Shown here in pieces: positions 57,354-64,000 of a DNA stretch of 64,000 nucleotides. Source of the stretch: Streptomyces atratus (lineage in GTDB: Bacteria; Actinomycetota; Actinomycetes; Streptomycetales; Streptomycetaceae); NCBI RefSeq assembly GCF_900119365.1, contig NZ_FPJO01000009.1, forward strand, positions 1-64,000, in the 5' to 3' direction. Positions within the stretch are counted from its first letter, which is position 1; each line of letters starts with the position of its first letter. Under the pieces are notes generated by a model that saw only the letters and a program-made list of their open reading frames with translations, made no database searches and was not told where the DNA came from. Made by a program: the position numbers and the translations under genes.

Positions 57354-59471
57354 ATGGAGAGCCATATCGTGCGCGCGAGCGATGGTTTTGAGAACGCACG
57401 TGAGCCCGCGGACGGCAGCCGAGTGCTGACGATCCGCAATCTGTCGGTCGAGATCCGCCGGGGCGACCGGATCGTCCACCCGGTCTCGGACGTCAGTCTG
57501 GCGCTCGATCGCGGGGAGACCCTGGGGATCGTCGGGGAGACCGGATCCGGCAAATCCATGACCGGCCTGGCCGTGATGGGCATGCTGCCGGCCGGTGGCC
57601 GGGTGACCGGCGGCTCGATCGACTTCGGCGGTACGGAGCTCGTCGGACTCCCCGCGGACCGGTACCGGGCCCTCCGCGGCAACGACATCGCGATGGTGTT
57701 CCAGGATTCGATGACGGCCTTGAACCCCACCCGCCGCATCGGCGAACAAGTCGCCGAACCGGTGCGGTTGCACCAGGGCGCGTCGAAGCAGGCCGCGCGC
57801 GCACGTGCCGCGGAGCTGCTCGACCTGGTCGGGATACCGAAGCCCCTCGAACGGTTGGACGACCATCCGCACCAGCTCTCGGGCGGCATGCGGCAACGCG
57901 TGATGATCGCGATGGCCCTGGCGTGCGAGCCACGGGTCGTCATCGCGGACGAGCCGACCACCGCGCTCGACGTCTCCATCCAGGCGGAGATCCTCGATCT
58001 CCTGGACGACCTCAGGTCCCGGCTGGGCATGTCGATGATCCTCATCACCCACGACATGGGAGTGATCGCCCGGCACGCCGACCGGGTGGGCGTGATGTAC
58101 GCCGGGCGCGTGGCCGAGACCGGACCGACGCCAGCTCTTTTCAGCCATACCCGGCACCGCTACACCCATGCGCTGCTGTCCTCGATCCCCTCGCTCACCC
58201 AGGACCGGCGCGAGCAGCTCTTCAGCATTCCCGGCACACCGCCGGATCTGTCCGCCTCCCCCGCGGGCTGTCCTTTCGCGCCGCGCTGCGCGGCCGCGAC
58301 GGACCGCTGTCACGAGGAGCGGCCGCCGCTCTCGGTGGAGGAGGACGGGCACACCCACGCGTGCTGGCACCCGGTCGCCACGGCAGCGGTCCGTACCGGC
58401 TCAGGGGCATCGGCCGTCGCACGGCCCGCCGTCTCCCCCGAGGCCCCTGCCGCACGCGAGACGATGCCGCGGCTGCGGATCGTCGATCTCGGACTCGAGT
58501 ACCCGGTGGGCGGACGGGGCTTCCTCGGGCGGCGCCGCACTGTCAAGGCGGTCTCCGGAGTGAGCTTCGACGTGGCGCCCGGTGAGACGTTCGGCCTGGT
58601 CGGGGAGTCAGGGTGCGGCAAGTCCTCGCTGGGCCGCATGCTCGTGGCCCTGAACCGGCCCACGTCGGGCGAGGTGATCTTCGACGGCGCGTCGGTGACC
58701 GGTATGAGTGCCCGCGAACTCGCACCGCGCCGGTCCCAGTTGCAGATGATGTTCCAGGACTCGAACTCCTCTCTCGACCCCCGCATGCGCATCGGCGCGA
58801 TCCTGCGCGAGCCCCTCGCGATCCAGGGCATCGGCAGGCGCGCCGCCCGGACCGCCCGGGCCCGCGAGCTCCTCGGGGACGTGGGGCTGCCGTCGGGCGT
58901 CCTGGAGCGCTACCCCCACGAACTCTCCGGGGGACAGCGCCAACGGGTGGGGCTGGCCCGCGCGCTGGCCCTGGACCCGAAGGTGCTGGTCGCCGACGAG
59001 CCGGTCAGCGCGCTGGACGTCTCCATCCGTTCCCAGATCCTCAACCTGATGCACCGCGTCCAACGTGAACGCGAACTGAGCAGTGTCGTGATCTCCCACG
59101 ATCTCGCGGTCGTGCGGTACCTGGCCGACCGCGTCGGAGTCATGTACCTGGGCAAGTTGATGGAGACCGGCACCACCGAGGAGGTGTACGGGTCCACCGC
59201 GCACCCGTACACCGCGGGGCTGCTCGCGGCGGTTCCCGAGGCGGACCCCGCCGCGCCGCGCCCCCGGTCGGGCACGCGCGTGCGCGGCGAACTGCCCAGT
59301 CCCATCGATCCGCCCAGCGGCTGCCGGTTCCGCACCCGATGTCCACTGGCGACCGAGGTATGCGCGGCGACGGAGCCCGCCCTCGCGACCCTCACCGGCA
59401 CGCACAAGGCCGCCTGCCACCACCCCCTGCGCTTGCCGGCCGCACAGCCCGAGGAGCTCTCCGCACGATGA
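57354..59471 (+). CDS. Fused dual ABC ATPase of peptide importer 2 (DppD-DppF in one chain)
   Basis: A 705-residue protein holding two complete ABC units. First: GETGSGKSM, VFQDSMTALNP, LSGGMRQRVMIAMAL, VIADEPTTALD, LITHDMGV and CPFAPRCAAATDRC. Linker of about 40 residues rich in Ala/Pro. Second: GESGCGKSS, MFQDSNSSLDP, LSGGQRQRVGLARAL, VLVADEPVSALD, VISHDLAV and CRFRTRCPLATEVC. Both halves keep their Walker motifs. Start: an ATG at 57354 is preceded by GTCGAGGAG; an upstream ATG at 57288 and a GTG at 57372 with GGAGAG before it are alternatives. This fusion contrasts with the split ATPases of importer 1. Confidence 0.9.
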   Translation: MESHIVRASDGFENAREPADGSRVLTIRNLSVEIRRGDRIVHPVSDVSLALDRGETLGIVGETGSGKSMTGLAVMGMLPAGGRVTGGSIDFGGTELVGLPADRYRALRGNDIAMVFQDSMTALNPTRRIGEQVAEPVRLHQGASKQAARARAAELLDLVGIPKPLERLDDHPHQLSGGMRQRVMIAMALACEPRVVIADEPTTALDVSIQAEILDLLDDLRSRLGMSMILITHDMGVIARHADRVGVMYAGRVAETGPTPALFSHTRHRYTHALLSSIPSLTQDRREQLFSIPGTPPDLSASPAGCPFAPRCAAATDRCHEERPPLSVEEDGHTHACWHPVATAAVRTGSGASAVARPAVSPEAPAARETMPRLRIVDLGLEYPVGGRGFLGRRRTVKAVSGVSFDVAPGETFGLVGESGCGKSSLGRMLVALNRPTSGEVIFDGASVTGMSARELAPRRSQLQMMFQDSNSSLDPRMRIGAILREPLAIQGIGRRAARTARARELLGDVGLPSGVLERYPHELSGGQRQRVGLARALALDPKVLVADEPVSALDVSIRSQILNLMHRVQRERELSSVVISHDLAVVRYLADRVGVMYLGKLMETGTTEEVYGSTAHPYTAGLLAAVPEADPAAPRPRSGTRVRGELPSPIDPPSGCRFRTRCPLATEVCAATEPALATLTGTHKAACHHPLRLPAAQPEELSAR

Positions 59472-59538
59472 ACCGTCACTCACCACTCCCCTGCATATCA
59501 GGGACCCCACGGATCTCCCGGAGAGGAGATGGTCACGC

Positions 59539-60489
59539 ATGAGCTGGTACGTGGTCCGACGGCTGGCGATCTCCTTCGTCGTCCTGCTGGGCATCTCCGC
59601 GCTGGTGTTCTTCCTGCTGCACGTGGTCTCGGACGACCCGGGCCGCGTGGTCCTGGGACAGCGCGCGTCCCCCCAGGCCGTGGCCGACTTCAACCGGGAG
59701 CACGGGTTCGACCGGCCGCTCGTCGTGCAGTACCTCAGCTATCTGGGCCAGCTCGCCCACGGTGACCTGGGCAGGTCCTACAAGCTCAACGAGAACGTGG
59801 GGGCGGTACTGCAGCAGAACGCCGGCCGCAGCGCGATGCTGTCGCTCGCCGGCCTGGTCCTCGCGCTGCTGATCGCCGTCCCGCTCGGCATCCTCCAGGC
59901 GGTCCGCCGCAACAGTCTCGTCGACCGCGCCGCCACGGCGGCCTCCTATGTGCTCTACGCGACTCCGTCGTTCCTGCTGGGCCTGATCCTGATCGCCGTG
60001 TTCAGCCAGTCCCTGCCGTTCTTCCCTGCCGAGGCGTCCCAGTCGCACTCCTCGTGGGTGGTCCTCACCGATCCCCGCGCCATGGCCCTGCCCGTCATCA
60101 CGCTCGCTATCACCAGCGTCGCGATCTTCTCCCAGTACCAGCGCTCGTCGGCTCTCGACCAGCTCGGCCAGGACTACATCCGGGTCGCCCGGGCCAAAGG
60201 GCTCCCGGAGCGGAGCGTCCTGACGCGCCACCTGCTGCGCAATGCCTGTCTGCCGCTGATCACGCTGGTCGGCACGCTCATCCCCAGCCTCCTGGCAGGC
60301 AACCTGATCGTCGAGTCGCTCTTCAACTACCCCGGCCTCGGCCTGCTGTTCCTCAACAGCCTGCAGCACGAGGACTACCCGGTGCTCCTCGCCTACACCC
60401 TGATCGGCGGCGTCCTCACCGTGGCCGGCAACTTCGTCGCCGACATCGCGGTCGCCGCCGCCGACAGCCGAATCGAGTTGAACAAATGA
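59539..60489 (+). CDS. Peptide ABC transporter permease DppB/OppB-like (importer 2)
   Basis: A 316-residue permease beginning SWYVVRRLAISFVVLLGIS (typical OppB start), with LVFFLLHVVSDDPGRVVLGQRASPQAV, REHGFDRPLVVQYLSYLGQLAHGDLG, YVLYATPSFLLGLILIAVF and the EAA loop VARAKGLPERSVLTRHLLRNACLPLITLV. Six helices. The canonical PGDP motif is SDDPG here. The ATG at 59539 follows GGAGAGGAGATGGTCACGC. The stop overlaps the next ATG. Confidence 0.92.
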   Translation: MSWYVVRRLAISFVVLLGISALVFFLLHVVSDDPGRVVLGQRASPQAVADFNREHGFDRPLVVQYLSYLGQLAHGDLGRSYKLNENVGAVLQQNAGRSAMLSLAGLVLALLIAVPLGILQAVRRNSLVDRAATAASYVLYATPSFLLGLILIAVFSQSLPFFPAEASQSHSSWVVLTDPRAMALPVITLAITSVAIFSQYQRSSALDQLGQDYIRVARAKGLPERSVLTRHLLRNACLPLITLVGTLIPSLLAGNLIVESLFNYPGLGLLFLNSLQHEDYPVLLAYTLIGGVLTVAGNFVADIAVAAADSRIELNK

Positions 60490-61412
60490 CCTCACGACAG
60501 ACGGACACAGCGGGGGCCCTGGAGGCGGGCGCCACGGCGCCGTCAGCAGCCGATCCGGCCGACGTGCGCGAGCGGTTCACTCTGAAACCGGTGCTGCGGG
60601 CACTGCGGCACCACCCGCTGGGCCTCGTCGGCGGGCTGCTTCTGATACTCGTCGTCGGGTTCTGTTTCCTCGGCCCCCTGCTCTACCAGACCAACCAGAC
60701 CGACGTGGATCTGGTGAACGCGGCTCTGCCGCCCAGTACCGAGCATCCGCTCGGGACGGACCTCAACGGGTTCGACGTGCTCGGCCGCCTCATGGCGGGC
60801 GGCAGGGTGTCCTTGCAGATCGGGCTGCTCGCCGCGCTGTTCGCCACCACGATCGGTACGGTCTACGGCGCCGTCGCCGGACTCGCCGGCGGGATCGTCG
60901 ACGGGTTCCTGATGCGGGTGGTCGACACCCTGCTGTCGGTCCCCTTCCTCTTCTTCGTCCTGATCCTCTCGGTGCGCTTCCACGCGAACGCCGTGTCGCT
61001 GAGCCTGGTCATCGGCGGGTTCTCATGGCTGGTCTCCGCCCGGCTCGTCCGCGGCGAGGTCCTGACCCTGCGGGTACGGGAGTTCGTGCTGGCGGCCCGG
61101 GTGATGGGGGCCTCCCGCCCACGGCTCATCCTCACCCACCTGATTCCGAACGCGCTCAGCGTGATCATCGTCGTCATCACCTTCCAGGTAGCCGACGCGA
61201 TCCTCGTCGTCGCCGCTCTGGGCTTCCTGGGCTTCGGCCTGACATACCCGACCGCGGACTGGGGCAGCCAGCTTGCCAACGGCGCGACGTTCATCTCCGC
61301 CGACTACTGGTGGCTGGTGTATCCCGTCGGCATCTGCGTCATCGTCACGGTGCTGGGGCTCAACCTGCTGGCGGACGCGTTCCGCGACGCGGTCGGTCAC
61401 CGGGCCGGCTGA
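60486..61412 (+). CDS. Peptide ABC transporter permease DppC/OppC-like (importer 2)
   Basis: A 308-residue permease. A soluble N-terminus of about 45 residues, then PLGLVGGLLLILVVGFCFLGPLL, HPLGTDLNGFDVLGRLMAGG (entry motif), LLSVPFLFFVLILSVRF and the EAA loop LAARVMGASRPRLILTHLIPNALSVIIVVITFQ, ending AALGFLGFGLTYPTADWGSQL. Coupled to the preceding permease by an ATGA overlap. It forms the channel of importer 2. Confidence 0.92.
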   Translation: MTSRQTDTAGALEAGATAPSAADPADVRERFTLKPVLRALRHHPLGLVGGLLLILVVGFCFLGPLLYQTNQTDVDLVNAALPPSTEHPLGTDLNGFDVLGRLMAGGRVSLQIGLLAALFATTIGTVYGAVAGLAGGIVDGFLMRVVDTLLSVPFLFFVLILSVRFHANAVSLSLVIGGFSWLVSARLVRGEVLTLRVREFVLAARVMGASRPRLILTHLIPNALSVIIVVITFQVADAILVVAALGFLGFGLTYPTADWGSQLANGATFISADYWWLVYPVGICVIVTVLGLNLLADAFRDAVGHRAG

Positions 61413-61474
61413 GGCCGCTCGCCACGACCGTCACCTCTTCACCCTCTTCCACCACACCTCGCAGGGAGCCATCC

Positions 61475-63334
61475 ATGACACATGTGCCCGGCAAGGCCCG
61501 AGGACGCCGCTTCGCGGTGCTCGCCGCCGTGCTCGCCGTACTGGCCACGGCGTGCACCGGCGGCGACCTGGCCAAGGAGCTGCAGGGCGGTTACAAGACC
61601 CTGCCGAAGGAGTCCGGGAAGCCCAAGGACGGCGGCACGGCCACGGTCGCGCTGACTCCAGGGCTCAGCCCCAACTACATCTATCCGTATCCGCCGGCGT
61701 CCGCCAACGGCACCGTCATCGCCCGGGGACTCCTGTGGCGCTCCCTCTACCGCCCCAGTGGTGAGGGCGACCAGATCGCGGACGCCGCACTGAGCCTGGC
61801 CGAGGCTCCCCGCTACAGCACCGACCGCAAGACCGTGAGCATCAAGATGAAGCACTACTCATGGTCCAACGGCAGGCCGGTCACCGCCGACGACGTCGTC
61901 TTCTCCCTGGCCCTGCTGAAGGCCGCGCTCAAGGAGAGCCCGGCCAACTGGAGCTTCTACACCCCGGGGCAGTTTCCCGACGGCATCACCGCGAAGGCCA
62001 CCGCGTCGGACGAGCTCACCCTCAGGTCCACGACCGCGTACAACCCGTCCTACCTGATGTCGATGCTGACCCTGCTGTACGTGATGCCCTCCAAGGAGTG
62101 GAACATCGCCCGCACCTCGGGGCCGCACCTGGACTACACGCAGCCGAAGAACGCCAAGGCCATCTACACCTACCTCACCAAGCAGTCGGAGTCCCAGGCC
62201 ACATTCGCCGACAACCCGCTCTGGCAGGTGGTCAACGGCCCGTACCGTCTCAAGAGCTTCGACCCCACGACCGGCTCGTTCTCCCTGGTCCCCAACACGT
62301 CCTACAGCGGTCCGGGCGGCTCACGGCTCGACCGGGTCGACTTCAAGTCGTTCACCTCCGCCCCGGCGGTCCTCAACCAGTTCAAGGCCGGCAACCTGAC
62401 CGTCGGAACGCTCGACTCCAGCTTCATCATGCAGATCGGCGCGCTGAAGAAGAAGGGCTACCACGTCTACGGCGCCCCGGCGCCCGCCCGGTTCGACCCG
62501 CTGGTCCTGAACTTCGAGAACACCACCCACCACTTCGACAAGGTGATCGCGCAGCCGTACATCCGCCAGGCCCTGCAACACCTGATCGACCAGCAGGGCT
62601 ACATCAGGAGCCGGGGCGTGTACAACGGTGCCGCCTCCCCCAACTACACCACCGCGGGCGGCGACTCCCCATACCCGCCCGCGTCCGGTGACCAGGCGCC
62701 CTACCCGTACGACCCGGCCGCCGCCAAGAAACTGCTCACCGACCACGGCTGGAAGGTCGAGCCGGGCGGCGCCACCACCTGCCAACACCCGGGCACCGGG
62801 GCCGGCGAGTGCGGGGCGGGCATCCCGCGCGGGCAGACGATCGACTTCTCCCTCGCCTCCGCGAACACCCCGGCGTACGTCGGCGCCCGGGACACCGCCT
62901 TCGCATCGGAGGCCAAGAAGCTGGGCCTCAAGGTCACGCTCGTGAGCAAGTCGCTCAACTACCTGTACACCAACTACGGCAACTCCTTCGCGCCCGCCAA
63001 CAAGAACAAGTGGGCGGCACAGGACTACGGACCGCTGTACCTGGCGGCCGGATACCCGAGCAGCAACACCGTGTTCAACACGGGAGGCAGCTTCAATCTC
63101 GGCGGGTACCGCGACGCCGAGGCGGACAAGCTGATCGACGCGTCGACGTTCGGAGCGGATTCCAAGGCCCTGTCGGCCGAGGTGACCCACCTCGGCAAGG
63201 ACCTGCCGGTGCTCTACTTCCCGACTCCGCACACTCTTGTCGTGTGGAAGAACAGCCTCTCCGGGCCGCCGTCGTCGTTCAGCTCACTGCTCAGCTTCCT
63301 GTATACGCCGGAACTCTGGTACTTCCACAACTGA
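61475..63334 (+). CDS. Peptide ABC transporter substrate-binding lipoprotein (importer 2)
   Basis: A 619-residue SBP_bac_5 lipoprotein. Signal/lipobox: RRFAVLAAVLAVLATACTGG. It differs from the binding protein of importer 1: longer, starting GGTATVALTPGLSPNYIYPY, with IKMKHYSWSNGRPVTADDVVFSL, a middle Cys pair (TTCQHPGTGAGECGAG) and VLYFPTPHTLVVW near the end. The Pro/Tyr-rich NYIYPYPP start is found in actinobacterial SBPs for larger peptides. The ATG at 61475 follows GCAGGGAGCCATCC. The ligand is unknown; having two different binding proteins suggests two related substrates or size classes. Confidence 0.92.
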   Translation: MTHVPGKARGRRFAVLAAVLAVLATACTGGDLAKELQGGYKTLPKESGKPKDGGTATVALTPGLSPNYIYPYPPASANGTVIARGLLWRSLYRPSGEGDQIADAALSLAEAPRYSTDRKTVSIKMKHYSWSNGRPVTADDVVFSLALLKAALKESPANWSFYTPGQFPDGITAKATASDELTLRSTTAYNPSYLMSMLTLLYVMPSKEWNIARTSGPHLDYTQPKNAKAIYTYLTKQSESQATFADNPLWQVVNGPYRLKSFDPTTGSFSLVPNTSYSGPGGSRLDRVDFKSFTSAPAVLNQFKAGNLTVGTLDSSFIMQIGALKKKGYHVYGAPAPARFDPLVLNFENTTHHFDKVIAQPYIRQALQHLIDQQGYIRSRGVYNGAASPNYTTAGGDSPYPPASGDQAPYPYDPAAAKKLLTDHGWKVEPGGATTCQHPGTGAGECGAGIPRGQTIDFSLASANTPAYVGARDTAFASEAKKLGLKVTLVSKSLNYLYTNYGNSFAPANKNKWAAQDYGPLYLAAGYPSSNTVFNTGGSFNLGGYRDAEADKLIDASTFGADSKALSAEVTHLGKDLPVLYFPTPHTLVVWKNSLSGPPSSFSSLLSFLYTPELWYFHN

Positions 63335-63364
63335 ATGCCGCGCACGGGAAGGTGGTGAGCCGTC

Positions 63365-64000
63365 ATGGAAGCGTTCCACGACACGTCTGCGGACATGGCT
63401 GCGCTGCGTCAACTGATCGGCGGAGCACGGGTGGTGGCGCTCGGCGAGGGCGCGCACAACATCACGGAGTTCTACGGGCTCAGGGACCTGCTGTTCCGGT
63501 TCCTGGTCCGGGAGTGCGGGTTCACCGGGCTGGTCCTGGAGTCCGGATTCGCCGAGGGGCTGGCCGTCGACGAGTGGATCGACGGCGGGCCGGGACGGGT
63601 CGAGACCGTCGCCCGGGACGGCATCACCTACCGCTTCGGCGAGTGCGAGCCGATGCGGAGGCAACTGCGCTGGATGCGTCGGCGCAACTCCGGCGGGTCG
63701 GCGAAGGTCGCCTTCTACGGAATGGACCTGCCCGGCTCGTCCACCTCCCCCGGCCCGGCGGTCCGTGCCTGCCTCGACCGGCTGCCCGCACGTCCGGGCG
63801 ACGAGGAGTTGCGGCGGCTGAGCGATCTGGGCGACCGGTCGCAGGCGGCGGTCCGTTACGCGGCGATGTCCTCCTCGGACCGTGCCCGGCTGCTCGACGG
63901 CCTCCGCGGACTGGACGAGCGCGCACTCCGTTACCGCCGGCACAGCGGCCCGGACGGCGAGGACGCCGAGATCGCCCTGTGGTGCGCGGCCTCGCTCGAA
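63365..64000 (+). CDS. Erythromycin-esterase-family protein (partial, runs off the window)
   Basis: 212 codons are present and the frame is open at the edge. The start MEAFHDTSADMAALRQLIGG is followed by the family signature VVALGEGAHNITEFYGLRDLLFRFLV (Glu and His of the EreA/EreB-like metal-independent site), then TGLVLESGFAEGLAVDEWID, MRRQLRWMRRRN and VAFYGMDLPGSS. Erythromycin esterases open macrolide lactones, but most family members have unknown substrates. The ATG at 63365 follows GGGAAGGTGGTGAGCCGTC. It lies 31 bases after the importer 2 binding protein gene, so it is probably in the same operon. Confidence 0.85.
   Translation, partial: MEAFHDTSADMAALRQLIGGARVVALGEGAHNITEFYGLRDLLFRFLVRECGFTGLVLESGFAEGLAVDEWIDGGPGRVETVARDGITYRFGECEPMRRQLRWMRRRNSGGSAKVAFYGMDLPGSSTSPGPAVRACLDRLPARPGDEELRRLSDLGDRSQAAVRYAAMSSSDRARLLDGLRGLDERALRYRRHSGPDGEDAEIALWCAASLE

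Overview
The window is high-GC actinomycete DNA and almost certainly comes from a Streptomyces chromosome, probably an arm. The evidence is a gvpL-gvpS-gvpK gas-vesicle tail in Streptomyces order, a Cmx/CmrA chloramphenicol exporter, a GluABCD-type uptake operon, a PAS-GAF-SpoIIE phosphatase, many GTG/TTG starts, ATGA/GTGA translational couplings, and a scatter of decayed genes and IS pieces. I see no rRNA, tRNA or CRISPR array.

Layout. (1) 1-1.9 kb: end of an IS1380-like element that has cut off the 5' end of gvpL, then gvpS, gvpK and a CsbD-like stress protein. (2) 2.1-11 kb: lipoate ligase, SpoIIE-type phosphatase, amidase, a translationally coupled pair (unrecognised protein plus AbiEii-like nucleotidyltransferase), and two secreted proteins. 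(3) 11-18 kb: minus-strand pyrimidine/hydantoin catabolism: NCS1 permease, F420-type LLM oxidoreductase, dihydropyrimidinase, class III aminotransferase and beta-ureidopropionase-like nitrilase. Two promoters in this region share a 14-bp palindrome. A metallophosphoesterase pseudogene splits the set. (4) 18.3-27 kb: aspartate aminotransferase, Rieske oxygenase, two genes that lost their 3' ends at one junction, a divergent XRE regulator/methionine aminopeptidase pair that looks leaderless, a GH75-like chitosanase, gamma-glutamyltransferase and a SAM methyltransferase. (5) 27.3-34.4 kb: cell-envelope genes: a response regulator-histidine kinase-lipoprotein operon, a MurJ-like flippase coupled to a Fem-type aminoacyltransferase, and an L,D-transpeptidase. 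(6) 34.4-46 kb: gluABCD, then a gene graveyard (remnants of a CocE/PepX hydrolase, an IS256 transposase, a GDPD and an amine oxidase) around a chloramphenicol exporter with a possible 9-codon leader peptide and hairpin, plus xthA, a metallo-beta-lactamase-fold hydrolase and a fused pcaDC.

(7) 46-64 kb is the most coherent block. A TetR regulator diverges from a plus-strand series: amidohydrolase, a complete five-gene peptide ABC importer, a beta-lactamase-fold serine hydrolase, a membrane-dipeptidase-like metalloenzyme, a second peptide importer with its two ATPases fused in one chain, and an erythromycin-esterase-family gene running off the window. The series is broken once by a short minus-strand gene at 54,059-54,343. 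Together these genes suggest uptake and intracellular dismantling of an unusual peptide or peptide-like natural product; the substrate cannot be read from sequence.

Best candidates for something undescribed: the 7.85-9.55 kb pair, the 46-64 kb peptide-scavenging island, the leader upstream of the chloramphenicol exporter, the leaderless XRE/MetAP pair, and the F420-type oxidoreductase standing where a dihydropyrimidine dehydrogenase would be expected.
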